A stretch of DNA of 64,000 nt from positions 1 to 64,000 of the forward strand of contig CAKRDD010000005.1 of NCBI GenBank assembly GCA_934309345.1. The letters are read 5' to 3'. Below, in pieces: positions 26,831 through 35,997 of this stretch. This stretch comes from an uncultured Mediterraneibacter sp. (lineage in GTDB: Bacteria > Bacillota > Clostridia > Lachnospirales > Lachnospiraceae). Every line of letters begins with the position of its first letter. Position 1 is the first letter of the stretch. The translations under genes and the position numbers were made by a program. The notes beneath the pieces were generated by a model that saw only the letters and a list, made by a program, of their open reading frames with translations, made no database searches and was not told the DNA's origin.

Positions 26831-27838
26831 TCACTTTATTCTCTGCGGAATCCCACACACAACACGTTCTACACAATCTGCCTGTTCTGCAAGTTCTGTC
26901 ATGACACGCCCGTGAAATTCCCTATATTCTCTTTCAAAATCATCAACAGGCACAAGGCCATATCCGATTTCGTCACTAATTAGTAATTGTAGATTTTCAT
27001 TCTTCTCAAGTATCTTCAGCAGTTCTTCCTTTGTTCTTCCTTCCAAAAGCCAGCGTCTTGTAAAGGAATGGAATTTATTGATTGCCACACAATTTTCAAT
27101 CTCATCCAGCGGACATTTGAATCCGTCTGTCAGCTCAAGTCCCGGATAAGTTTTCGTTACATATTGTGTTTTCCCCTGAAATGCACCACCTATAATTATT
27201 TGAATTTGAAATCTTTTTTCTTGATTTTCTTTCTGACACATCAAAGACTCTCCTGATTTGTTACTGTCCACGCCCGGTTTTTCTGTTCTATTGACCATCG
27301 TATCCGGTTCCTTTTTCTGCTTTGCGATTCCATAAATAACTTCTGTTACCCGATCTGCCATTGCTGCAATTTCACAGTTGATCCTTCCTAGAATCCTTTT
27401 GTATTCCTTCATCTCCGGCGAATCCGGAACTGATTCGGAAAACACTTCGTTTGTTACGATCACCAGATTCGAACACTGTTGATTCAATTCTCGGATCCCT
27501 TCCAGAATGGCTTGATCCGCATGACATCCCGCACCGGATTCCATATACATTTCATTCGCCACGAGATTCGACATACATTCAAGAAGCACATCCGCTCCTT
27601 TTAATGATCCATCTTCCAGATGTTGCTTAAGTCCTGTATACCACTCTAATGTCTCAAACCCTTTTCCTTTCCGAAGAATACGATGTCTCTCAATTTTCTT
27701 TTCTGTCTCTTCTCCATAAGGATACATTGTTGCAATATAAAAGAGAGGATTCGAATCCTGCCTGTTCCATTCACAGATTCGGCTTTCCGCATAAGCTGAT
27801 TTTCCGCTTCCGCTGCCTCCTGTTACTAACTCAAGCAT
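26831..27838 (-). CDS. cobU: Cobinamide kinase/guanylyltransferase with two CobU-like domains
   Basis: CobU phosphorylates adenosylcobinamide and attaches GMP. The first half (about 1-175) has the P-loop VTGGSGSGKSAYAES, the RHR region, LLECMSNLVANEM and VIVTNEVFSES. A low-complexity joint follows. The second half (about 210-335) repeats the fold with P-loop IIGGAFQGKT and ISDEIGYGLVPVDDFEREYRE. The family is normally ~180 residues, so this is a tandem fusion. The upstream MBL gene ends 28 bp away. Confidence 0.88.
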   Translation of the reverse strand: MLELVTGGSGSGKSAYAESRICEWNRQDSNPLFYIATMYPYGEETEKKIERHRILRKGKGFETLEWYTGLKQHLEDGSLKGADVLLECMSNLVANEMYMESGAGCHADQAILEGIRELNQQCSNLVIVTNEVFSESVPDSPEMKEYKRILGRINCEIAAMADRVTEVIYGIAKQKKEPDTMVNRTEKPGVDSNKSGESLMCQKENQEKRFQIQIIIGGAFQGKTQYVTKTYPGLELTDGFKCPLDEIENCVAINKFHSFTRRWLLEGRTKEELLKILEKNENLQLLISDEIGYGLVPVDDFEREYREFHGRVMTELAEQADCVERVVCGIPQRIK

Positions 27839-27866
27839 TCTCCTTCACCTCTCCTTAACTATTTCC

Positions 27867-28667
27867 TTATAACTCTATCACATCCAGATCATCCGGCACA
27901 AACAGATTTCCATCATAATAAGCTTTGCCTTCTTCCAGATACAGTTCCTGTCTGTGTTCAATATTCTTATCTTCTGTATGATAGAGAATCAGATTCTCCA
28001 CATTCAGATCTGCTGCCATCTCACAGGCATCTTTCACTGTGGAGTGATGCTTCTCATATGGCTTGAATTCATCCGCCTGTCCGTAGAGACAAAATGCCTC
28101 ATGTAAGAGCCATGTACTGTTTTCAGCATATTTCTGCTCCAGTTCATTGTATGGCTCATCTCCGCAACAGGTCAGTTTCTCATCCTCATCCAACTGCATA
28201 CAAAATCCAAACTGTTTTGCCTTTGTAGAGTGAATATCGAAAAATGTTACTTTCTTTCCAATGATCTCACGTTCTTCCCCATCTTCTACTACGACCATGT
28301 GCAGACGATCATCTACATTTTTCATCTCCTTCGCCGAGAGGACTTCGCCTGCCATCTCTTTCAGAATACGGATTACCTCTTCGTGTCCGTAAATTGTAGC
28401 TTCTCCTTCGTATTTTCCTCTGTTCATATTCTGAAGGATCATACGCATCATCCAGATAATTCCAAGAAGATGATCGATATGCTTATGTGTTACGAAAATA
28501 TCTCTCATATCCATCCAGTTAAGTCCTGCTGCTTTCAACTGATGAAGAATCGTATTTCCGCCACCACCGTCTACCATAAAATGACGGTCGTTATCACTGA
28601 TCACAAAGCATGTGTTATAGCACTCCGTAACGGTTGCATTTCCTGTTCCAAGTATTGTAAGCTTCAC
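27867..28667 (-). CDS. Metallo-beta-lactamase-fold hydrolase (RNase Z-like)
   Basis: The 266-residue protein has the metal motif THKHIDHLLG near residue 60, the opening MKLTILGTGNATVTE, and HSTVKDACEMAADLNVENLILYHTE late in the chain. The layout resembles the RNase Z / phosphodiesterase branch. The start is GTG, nine bases after AAAGGAG. It lies between a DUF3877-type gene and cobU; a link to cobamide metabolism is not established. Confidence 0.85.
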   Translation of the reverse strand: MKLTILGTGNATVTECYNTCFVISDNDRHFMVDGGGGNTILHQLKAAGLNWMDMRDIFVTHKHIDHLLGIIWMMRMILQNMNRGKYEGEATIYGHEEVIRILKEMAGEVLSAKEMKNVDDRLHMVVVEDGEEREIIGKKVTFFDIHSTKAKQFGFCMQLDEDEKLTCCGDEPYNELEQKYAENSTWLLHEAFCLYGQADEFKPYEKHHSTVKDACEMAADLNVENLILYHTEDKNIEHRQELYLEEGKAYYDGNLFVPDDLDVIEL

Positions 28668-28696
28668 TTTTTTCTCCTTTTTGTCTAACCTGACAG

Positions 28697-29236
28697 TTAT
28701 TTTCCAAATCCAAATTCTTCATAATCTTCCGGCAGGAATCTATGGTAAATGATATGGCATCCTTCATCTTTAAAGCAATACCGGTAAGTATCCTCCGGAT
28801 TATTTTCAAAGCAGATCATATAATCAAATTCATCGCTATGCATCTCTTCAATCGTAATCTGATCCGAATGCTGACGGAACATTTCAAAGATATCTTCCAT
28901 CTTGCAGCCATGATGAGAGATCAACTCGATCAGGTCTTTAATGAATTCATTCTCTTTCATATTATTGTGTACATATTCTGCACCTTCCTCCGGAATATGA
29001 AAACAGAACCGCTCCCCCTTATTTGTCACTTCAACTCTTCCAAGCTTCCCTTCTTCATACTCAGAAAACCGGCTCAATTTTTCCTGCATTCCTGTCACAT
29101 CCCCATCTATCTGAAAGAAATGATTCAGAGAACTCAACGGATAATACAGACGAATCTTCTCCTTACGATAGCCCAGCTTCGCCTGTTCTTCCTTTATTAC
29201 ATCTATAATATTTTTCTCAAGTCTTGCAAAATCCAT
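28697..29236 (-). CDS. DUF3877-type protein
   Basis: The soluble protein of 179 residues (RLEKNIIDVIKEEQAKLGYR, IRLYYPLSSLNHFF) looks like the DUF3877 family of Lachnospiraceae, recalled from memory. No catalytic motif is visible. It is 29 bp upstream of the MBL gene and 48 bp downstream of the transporter gene, in the same operon. Confidence 0.75.
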   Translation of the reverse strand: MDFARLEKNIIDVIKEEQAKLGYRKEKIRLYYPLSSLNHFFQIDGDVTGMQEKLSRFSEYEEGKLGRVEVTNKGERFCFHIPEEGAEYVHNNMKENEFIKDLIELISHHGCKMEDIFEMFRQHSDQITIEEMHSDEFDYMICFENNPEDTYRYCFKDEGCHIIYHRFLPEDYEEFGFGK

Positions 29237-29284
29237 GATTTTATAATCCTTTTCATCTGAAATATATTTGGCTCCAAACAGTTT

Positions 29285-30151
29285 CTATTCTTTTTCTTCC
29301 GGTCTTTTATTATAGAAGAACATCCATGCCGCCATCGCGAGAATGATCACGTATCCAAGCACACTGTACTTATCTGGAACCTGTCCGAAAAGAAAGAAAC
29401 CAAGGATGGTAGAGAAAATAATCTGTGAATAATCATAGATGGATATCTCTTTTGCTGGTGCATGATAATATGCTGCAGTAATTCCAAATTGTCCACCTGT
29501 TGCTGCAAGTCCGGCACCAACCAGCGCCAGGATCTGCGTTCCTGTCATCGGATGATAGTTAAACAGCAGATACGGAAGTGTCACGAGACAGGAAAATCCT
29601 GAGAAAAACAGAACAACAGAACTTCCTTTCTGACCTCTCTGGCCAAGAATCCTCACCATCGCATACGCAATGCCGGCGCCGATTCCTCCGCACAGACCAA
29701 TCACTGACGGAAAGAGTTCCATGTTCGTAAAAGTCGGTTTAATGATAAACAGACTTCCGATAAATGCAACAAAAATTGCGATTGCCTGCGCCGGTTTTAA
29801 TTTCTCTTTCAACAGAAGAAACGAAAATAAAATAACAAAAAACGGAGACATTTTGTTCAGCATAGATGCATCCGAAAGTACCAGATGATCCACCGCATAA
29901 AAATTACAAAGGATTCCCAGCGTGCCAAATGTTGCACGCAGAACCATATAACCTAAGTTTCCCTTCTTGATTTCAAATCCGTCACCACTTCGCACGATCA
30001 TTATAAGTGCAACAAAGAATGCAACCAGATTTCGGAAAAAGCTTTTCTGTATGGACGGCACATCTCCCGCAAGCCTGACACAGGCACCCATTAACGCAAA
30101 TGAAAATGCCGACAATATAATAAAGCAAATCCCTTTATTTCTGGAACTCAT
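29285..30151 (-). CDS. DMT-superfamily (EamA) transporter
   Basis: The membrane protein has 288 residues with ten predicted helices in two EamA repeats (RATFGTLGILCNFYAVDHLVLSDASMLNKMSPFFV in the first, AATGGQFGITAAYYHAPAKEIS in the second). The substrate is unknown. The start is the ATG at 30151, preceded by AAGGAG; an ATG 33 bp upstream sits on another ribosome-like site. It heads the operon that runs to cbiC. Confidence 0.9.
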   Translation of the reverse strand: MSSRNKGICFIILSAFSFALMGACVRLAGDVPSIQKSFFRNLVAFFVALIMIVRSGDGFEIKKGNLGYMVLRATFGTLGILCNFYAVDHLVLSDASMLNKMSPFFVILFSFLLLKEKLKPAQAIAIFVAFIGSLFIIKPTFTNMELFPSVIGLCGGIGAGIAYAMVRILGQRGQKGSSVVLFFSGFSCLVTLPYLLFNYHPMTGTQILALVGAGLAATGGQFGITAAYYHAPAKEISIYDYSQIIFSTILGFFLFGQVPDKYSVLGYVIILAMAAWMFFYNKRPEEKE

Positions 30152-30192
30152 GATTTCTAACTCCTTTTCTCTCTCTAATTTCATCTCCTTTT

Positions 30193-30221
30193 AGTATAAT
30201 TTTCGTCTTACAAACTGTCAA
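30193..30221 (-). promoter_or_regulatory. Consensus promoter of the transporter-MBL-cobU-cbiC operon
   Basis: The -35 TTGACA (30216-30221) and -10 TATACT (30193-30198) are 17 bp apart. The mobile repeat ends only 11 bp upstream of the -35. Confidence 0.85.
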
Positions 30222-30232
30222 TCCAAAATATT

Positions 30233-30372
30233 GTAACTGTTCAGAGCCAAGCAAAATTTCAAAAAAAGGTATAAAATGCTTGCATTTTTTAGACTGTTTT
30301 TGAAATTTCATTTGGCGGATACGCCAACCTCCGAAATGCGTAGTATTTTGGAGGTTGGCTCTGAACAGTTAC
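30233..30372. mobile_element. 140-bp MITE-like element with 18-bp perfect terminal inverted repeats
   Basis: The left end GTAACTGTTCAGAGCCAA (30233-30250) and right end TTGGCTCTGAACAGTTAC (30355-30372) are exact inverted copies. Inside, AATTTCAAAAA and TTTTTGAAATT form a second inverted pair, and GCCAACCTCC/GGAGGTTGGC forms a 10-bp hairpin. No coding capacity. A half copy lies at 11669-11716. I see no convincing target-site duplication. Confidence 0.85.
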
Positions 30373-30379
30373 ACGTTAT

Positions 30380-32464
30380 CTACAGAACAATATCATCCAT
30401 CTTCTCAAATCCATTCATTGAATAAGATTCTATCATATTTCCGCTTACAAGATAGAATACGTCACCAACATACAGGCCTCTGCTGCCTTCGTATCCGCTC
30501 AATTGTCTGCTCATCACTTCTTTGAAACCTTCCGACTCATCATAAGTAAATAACTGATAGGTTACTCCATCATGATAGGTAACAAACCCGAACAGATTCT
30601 TCTGAACATCTACAAACACGCCTTTATAATTGTATCCTACATCGGTGCCATAGCTTTCTTCAATCGTATAGTTATTTTCCTCTGTTACATTGGATGGATC
30701 CGAAACATTAAACATTGAAAGTTTCACACCTTCTGTTGTAAATCCATCTTCACTTACATCCATCCCGATACCAAGCAGTTTTCCGTCTCCATATGGATGC
30801 AGATATTCAGAAAATCCAGGAATCTTAAGCTCTCCAAGAATCGTCGGATTTTCCGGGTCGGAAAGGTCTACCGAGAACAATGGATCCACCTGCCGGTAAG
30901 TAACAAAATATCCTGTATCTCCCATAAATCTTGCGGAATAGATTGTTTCATCCTTTGCCAGATTGTGAATGTAACCAATGATCTCCAGTTTGTCATTCAG
31001 TACATAAAATGAATTTGTACCAGGTACCGCATCCTTCACATTTTCAGCAGCCGCCTTCTCCGTCACCTTACTTGCATCTGATTTATCCGTTGTTCCGCTC
31101 TTATCCTCGGTCTCATCTGCGGTCTCATTCAACGGCATAATATCATCATTCGAATAAATCTCATCAATTGTAGTAACTAATCTAAGATTTCCTTCATACT
31201 CATCAATGCTGAAAGAATCGTTCAGCATTCCCTTGATCTTCGTCTGAGCAACACCTGCAAGCTTTCCGTCTGCATAAGAAATCTTGCGGATCAGTGTTCT
31301 GCTCACATCTGAATCTTCATAATAATTACTTGTAATATAAATATTATTTTCGCTTACATAGCACACATCTGAATAACCAAAGACAGCCTTACTGTCTGTT
31401 TTTTCTGACGGATCATCTAATGAAAATGCCGTAATGATCGTATATTCATTTCCTTCTGCTTCCTGTGGCATATAAATATTTTCCGCTTCGATAGATTTCC
31501 CCTGCACTTCCGGAATATACCACAGATCTCTTGCCGTAACATTGTCTTCATAAGGATGGAACTGACTAAGCACATAGACATATCCATCTACGATCCGGGA
31601 TGTATTATATCCTCCGCTCTGTTCCATGTTACCGATCTCTTTCGGATTGGATGGGTCACTGATGTCATATACCTGAACATAAGTATTGTTCTCATAATAT
31701 CCATCATAAGCTTCTGCATCCTCTGAATTTCCCACCTGTCTTCCCAACGTACCAAACAGAACCAATTTATCGTCCTGTACATAAATATCTTCGACATAGC
31801 GTTCTGCATCCTGTTCGATCGAGGCCAGCTTTTCCATAGACCCATTATCAATGGCTGTAATCGTCACAACACTCCGGCATAATGTATAAATATTCTTTCC
31901 ATCCGTTTTGACAATATCGGCTTCCCCTACACCAGCTTCACGGACATTCGTATCCGAATAACCCCCGGTGTCACTAACATTACTGCTTTCTGCTGTTGCT
32001 GTGTCTGCCGAAGACGCACTTTCATACAGTCCAATGGCCATACTGTTGTTATCCCGTGCCATCTGCTTATTATATTCTTTGATACATTTTTCAATTTCTT
32101 TGTAATCTTTCGCTGTTGTAAGTGTCTGAGTTGTCTCTGTCTGATCTGCTGCTGATGCAATTGTTGCCGCATCTAATGTTTTGTTGTTCCCTTTATTAAT
32201 CTGCTTGATTCCAACTGTCGCTCCAACTACCACACAGACACATGCCGCTGCTGCGATCGGCACGATACGTTTCCAGTTCTTTTTTCTATTTTTTGCTTTT
32301 GATCCCTGCTGCTTTTCTTCCTGTCTTGCCTGAAGCATTTTCTGAATTGCCTCCGGTTCCAGTGAGTCCGGAAGGATCACATCATCTGCCATCTGTCTCA
32401 AATCTTGCTCTAAACGCTTTTCATCCTCCATCTTCTTGTTGTTCTTTTCTCTATTTTCTTCCAT
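30380..32464 (-). CDS. Membrane-anchored beta-propeller protein, probable anti-sigma partner
   Basis: The protein has 694 residues: a charged cytoplasmic segment (1-65), one membrane helix (about 68-88, VPIAAAACVCVVVG), then a large extracellular domain with propeller-like repeats (VGEADIVKTDGKNIYTLC, TYVQVYDISDPSNPKEIG, LFSVDLSDPENPTILGELK), which fits the secreted beta-propeller family PF09826. The gene directly follows the ECF sigma gene (50 bp). The short cytoplasmic part may therefore bind the sigma factor, but no ZAS zinc motif is visible. Confidence 0.88.
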   Translation of the reverse strand: MEENREKNNKKMEDEKRLEQDLRQMADDVILPDSLEPEAIQKMLQARQEEKQQGSKAKNRKKNWKRIVPIAAAACVCVVVGATVGIKQINKGNNKTLDAATIASAADQTETTQTLTTAKDYKEIEKCIKEYNKQMARDNNSMAIGLYESASSADTATAESSNVSDTGGYSDTNVREAGVGEADIVKTDGKNIYTLCRSVVTITAIDNGSMEKLASIEQDAERYVEDIYVQDDKLVLFGTLGRQVGNSEDAEAYDGYYENNTYVQVYDISDPSNPKEIGNMEQSGGYNTSRIVDGYVYVLSQFHPYEDNVTARDLWYIPEVQGKSIEAENIYMPQEAEGNEYTIITAFSLDDPSEKTDSKAVFGYSDVCYVSENNIYITSNYYEDSDVSRTLIRKISYADGKLAGVAQTKIKGMLNDSFSIDEYEGNLRLVTTIDEIYSNDDIMPLNETADETEDKSGTTDKSDASKVTEKAAAENVKDAVPGTNSFYVLNDKLEIIGYIHNLAKDETIYSARFMGDTGYFVTYRQVDPLFSVDLSDPENPTILGELKIPGFSEYLHPYGDGKLLGIGMDVSEDGFTTEGVKLSMFNVSDPSNVTEENNYTIEESYGTDVGYNYKGVFVDVQKNLFGFVTYHDGVTYQLFTYDESEGFKEVMSRQLSGYEGSRGLYVGDVFYLVSGNMIESYSMNGFEKMDDIVL

Positions 32465-32514
32465 CTTTTCCGCCTCCTTCTTCTATTCTTTTTTCAAATC
32501 CATCTCTTATAAGA

Positions 32515-33045
32515 TCATCCTGCTTCCAACATCTTACGCATCTTTCCAAGTGCCCTGCTTTTCTTTGACCGGACTGTTGCAGCATTCATCTCAAGCATCT
32601 GCGCGATTTCCTCACTTCCATATCCAGCGAACACAGAATACGAAAGTATCATACGCTCTTCCTCCTCAAGTCTTGCAAATGCTTCCTTCACATCAAAATG
32701 CTGCTCATAGTCCGGTTCGTGCCCAGCCTCTGGCGTCTCTTCCTCTGATGCATGATTTCCACGCTTTCCCAACATTTTTCTGCATTGATTTCCTAAAATT
32801 GTAAAAATCCAGCTTTTAAAACTACTCTCATTCTTGAGCTTCGCAATATTTTCAAATGCAGATATAACGGTCTCACTTACCGCGTCTTCTGCATCTTCTG
32901 TATGCTTCATCATATATAATGCGAATTTATACATTTCCTTGCAAACGCCGGCATATAACAGGGAAAATGCTTTCGTATCTCCATTCTTCGCCTTGCGAAC
33001 TAATTCCTCTTTGAACTGTATTTCCCTCGAATTATCTTTATCCAA
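32515..33045 (-). CDS. ECF-family RNA polymerase sigma factor
   Basis: The 176-residue protein has region 2 (AFSLLYAGVCKEMYKFALYM, TEDAEDAVSETVISAFENI) and region 4 (EEERMILSYSVFAGYGSEEIAQMLEMNAATVRSKKSRAL). The start is a TTG at 33045, eight bases after GGAGG. It likely steers transcription of cell-envelope genes in partnership with the downstream membrane protein. Confidence 0.92.
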   Translation of the reverse strand: MDKDNSREIQFKEELVRKAKNGDTKAFSLLYAGVCKEMYKFALYMMKHTEDAEDAVSETVISAFENIAKLKNESSFKSWIFTILGNQCRKMLGKRGNHASEEETPEAGHEPDYEQHFDVKEAFARLEEEERMILSYSVFAGYGSEEIAQMLEMNAATVRSKKSRALGKMRKMLEAG

Positions 33046-33411
33046 TATCTGTTCCCTCCTCTCGGATCATCTATTTCATTTGAAGATTCCTGCAACCATA
33101 CTTCATAAATCACTTATGTTTTTACGAATGACTCTGGCAATGATTTTGCGCTATCTTTATTATAGGTTATATACACTAGAGTCTTCAAATAGAAAAACTG
33201 TTGCAAATGAAAACTAAGAATTTCTTAATAAAAAGACAGCGAGGTACAGTATTTGTTCGTAACAAACAAATTGAATTGACTTTCTTTGTACGCAAGAATA
33301 AAATAAAAGCGTTGATTTTGCATTTTATTGACTGTATTCTGACCGGATGCTATGATTTGTGCGTAAAGAACAAATAGCAACCTAACAGTAATGAGAAAAG
33401 AGGAATACAGC
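33046..33411. promoter_or_regulatory. Divergent control region between the sigma gene and codA
   Basis: On the plus strand two 17-bp-spaced promoters serve codA: TTGACT/TAAAAT (33276-33304) and TTGACT/TATGAT (33328-33356). On the minus strand TTGAAG with TATAAT at 18 bp (around 33158) may serve the sigma gene. Three copies of TTTGTNCGYAA lie at 33252, 33285 and 33356. Confidence 0.65.
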
Positions 33412-34677
33412 ATGAAGGGTTCAAAATTATTTAAGAATGTAAGTCTAAAGGGTCAAAAAGAACTTGTTTCTATCTTAGTTGAAGATGGAGTTTTCAAGAA
33501 AATCTCAGCAGATATACCACAGGAAGAAACTGTAGGATGTGAGGAAGTGGATTTAAATGGACAACTGGTAGTTCCTCCATATGTAGATCCGCATTTGCAT
33601 CTTGATTATGTATTTACAGCAAGCCTTGGTGAGGAAAACGGATCGGGAACTCTTTTTGAAGGAATCCAGCGATGGAGTGAATCAAAAGGAAATATGACTG
33701 TTGAACAGATGAAGGAGCGTATTTACAGTGGAATAAGAAAAGAGATGCTGCATGGTGTTCAGGCTATCCGAACACATATTGATGTGACAGATCCGACATT
33801 TACAGGTCTTAAGGCAGCACTTGAAGTAAGAGATGAAGTAAAAGATATCCTTGATCTGCAGATTGTTGCATTTCCTCAGGAAGGAATGTACGCATACAAG
33901 GACGGTGACAAACTGGTAGAGGAAGGGCTTAAGATGGGGGCTGACTGTGTTGGCGCGATACCTCATTTTGAACTGGTCCGAGAGTTCGGTGAAAAATCAA
34001 TCCACAAGACAATCGAACTGGCTGTCAAATATAATAAACTTATTGATGTACATTGTGATGAGACAGACGATACACAGAGCCGCTTTTTGGAACTGTTAAA
34101 TGCATTGGCACTTATGGAAGGTATAGGCACAAGAACTACAGCCAGCCACACATGTTCCTTTGGTTCAGCGGATAATAGTTATGCATTCAGAATGATGAAG
34201 CTTTTCAAAAAATCAGGCATCAATTTCATCTCCTGTCCTACTGAGAATGTATATCTTGAAGGACGTCAGGATACCTATCCAAAGAGACGAGGAATCACAA
34301 GAGTAAAGGAACTTTATGACAACGGAATCAATGTCTGTTTTGCACAGGATTCCATGTCTGATCCTTGGTATCCGCTTGGAAATGGAAATATGATGATGAT
34401 TCTCGATCACGGAATCCATCTGGCACAGATGATGTCACCTGAAGAGATTACGAATGTTCTCGATCTTGTGACAACGAACGGAGCTGTGACCATGAATATT
34501 ACAGATCACTACGGAATTGAGGAAAATAAGCCTGCAAACTTTATCGTACTTGATGCAAAATCAGAATTTGAAGCAATATGTGAGAGAGCAGGAATCACTG
34601 CTTCTGTCAGACACGGTGAATTTTTGTTCAAAAAAATTCCTGCAAAGGTAACAGGAGCTATTGACCTGCTGAAATAA
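33412..34677 (+). CDS. codA: CodA-type amidohydrolase (cytosine/isocytosine/creatinine deaminase family)
   Basis: The 421-residue amidohydrolase aligns end to end with E. coli CodA: metal site VDPHLHLDY, LQIVAFPQEG, HCDETDD, ASHTCSFGS and DSMSDPWYPLGNGNM. The position next to the metal-binding Asp, which I recall as Asp314 in E. coli, is Ser here, so the substrate may not be cytosine. The start is the ATG at 33412, eight bases after AGAGG. A PucR regulator follows after 14 bp, which fits purine/pyrimidine or creatinine breakdown. Confidence 0.9.
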   Translation: MKGSKLFKNVSLKGQKELVSILVEDGVFKKISADIPQEETVGCEEVDLNGQLVVPPYVDPHLHLDYVFTASLGEENGSGTLFEGIQRWSESKGNMTVEQMKERIYSGIRKEMLHGVQAIRTHIDVTDPTFTGLKAALEVRDEVKDILDLQIVAFPQEGMYAYKDGDKLVEEGLKMGADCVGAIPHFELVREFGEKSIHKTIELAVKYNKLIDVHCDETDDTQSRFLELLNALALMEGIGTRTTASHTCSFGSADNSYAFRMMKLFKKSGINFISCPTENVYLEGRQDTYPKRRGITRVKELYDNGINVCFAQDSMSDPWYPLGNGNMMMILDHGIHLAQMMSPEEITNVLDLVTTNGAVTMNITDHYGIEENKPANFIVLDAKSEFEAICERAGITASVRHGEFLFKKIPAKVTGAIDLLK

Positions 34678-34691
34678 AAGGTGGGAAAACA

Positions 34692-35897
34692 ATGTTTCAG
34701 TGCAAGGATCTTCTATCACTTACAACAATGTCACAGGCAAATGTAATAGCCGGATCAGGTGGCATGGAAAAGGGCATACGCTGGTCTTATAAGGCAGAAA
34801 ATATTAATTTTGAGAAATGGGTACGTGGGAACGAACTTTTAATAGTAAGTGCTCCGGTAACCCAGAGAAAAAATTTTGATCTGTATCAAACGATAAAAAA
34901 GGCAATTGAACTTAACATGTCGTGTGCTCTTTTATTGATGGGCGAGAATTATGTAACACAGATTAACGAAAAGGTAATAGATTTAGCAGAAAATAATGAT
35001 TTTCCGCTTTTCACCATGCCTTGGAATGTGCCACTTTTAGACTTTTTTGAGGAACTTGGACACGCTATATCATATCTGGATGACAGAAAAGATATAGAGG
35101 ACAGTCTGCTTGCAGAGATTATTTTTGGAAACTGTATCAATACATCCAGTATCGAGCAGAAATGCAGGCAAATGGGAAATGATCCGGGGATGTTAGAACA
35201 GGTTTTCGTGCTTCATCTGAGCGAAAAAAGTCCGAAAGAGGCATGCAATGAATTAAATCAGGGAATTACAAATGACAAAATAAGAAACTATGCACAGACT
35301 CTAAAAGAATATTTTGCTGAATGTGATTATCCTGCAATCATTTCCTGCTATGGTGACAGGATCATAGGCTTTATGAAAGACTGTACAGATGATCGCAAGA
35401 AGATAATAAAAATTTTTGAACAGTTTAGTGAGTTTTTGCAAAATGACCTGAACGGAATTGAATACACTCTCAACATAGGTGAAAAATGTGAAAGCATATC
35501 CAAATTGCAGAAGAGCTTTCATGAGACGTCTAAAACAAACTCCGTATTGGAGCATATTAACAGGAAAAATGAAATCATCTTCTATGATGAGATGGGATTT
35601 TACCGTATGCTGATGTCGTATGAAAATACTGCGCCAATGCAGCGATTTGCGGATGAAGTGCTTGATCCTATCATACAGTATGAGAAGAAAGCTCATACAC
35701 AGTTGATGGAGACGATGTGGGCATATTTCGAGTGTGACTGCAATCTGCAGAGGACGGCTGATAAACTGTTTTCACATAAGAACACTGTGAAGTACAGATT
35801 ACAGAGAGTAGAACAGCTTACAGGAAAGAGTTTTGCGAACAGGTTTCAGAGTCAGGAGCTGTACAATGCACTGATGATATATTATTTTCTTGATTGA
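34692..35897 (+). CDS. PucR-family transcriptional regulator
   Basis: The 401-residue protein has the N-terminal PucR ligand domain (VIAGSGGMEKGIRWSYKAEN, WVRGNELLIVSAPVT) and the C-terminal helix-turn-helix (YFECDCNLQRTADKLFSHKNTVKYRLQRVEQLTG). It is in one transcript with codA and probably controls it; the TTTGTNCGYAA repeats upstream are candidate sites. A hairpin terminator follows. Confidence 0.92.
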   Translation: MFQCKDLLSLTTMSQANVIAGSGGMEKGIRWSYKAENINFEKWVRGNELLIVSAPVTQRKNFDLYQTIKKAIELNMSCALLLMGENYVTQINEKVIDLAENNDFPLFTMPWNVPLLDFFEELGHAISYLDDRKDIEDSLLAEIIFGNCINTSSIEQKCRQMGNDPGMLEQVFVLHLSEKSPKEACNELNQGITNDKIRNYAQTLKEYFAECDYPAIISCYGDRIIGFMKDCTDDRKKIIKIFEQFSEFLQNDLNGIEYTLNIGEKCESISKLQKSFHETSKTNSVLEHINRKNEIIFYDEMGFYRMLMSYENTAPMQRFADEVLDPIIQYEKKAHTQLMETMWAYFECDCNLQRTADKLFSHKNTVKYRLQRVEQLTGKSFANRFQSQELYNALMIYYFLD

Positions 35898-35963
35898 GGA
35901 GATTTTCAGTGGAGAATCTCTTTCAGCGAATGATACAGGGAGATTCTTTCAACGAAAGGCAAC

Positions 35964-35997
35964 GGGACCGGAAGAGATAATATCTTCCGACCCTTTT
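35964..35997 (+). terminator. Terminator of codA-pucR
   Basis: GGGACCGGAAGA pairs with TCTTCCGACCC with one bulge, followed by TTTTG. A second hairpin AGAATCTC/GAGATTCT lies just before it. Confidence 0.75.
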
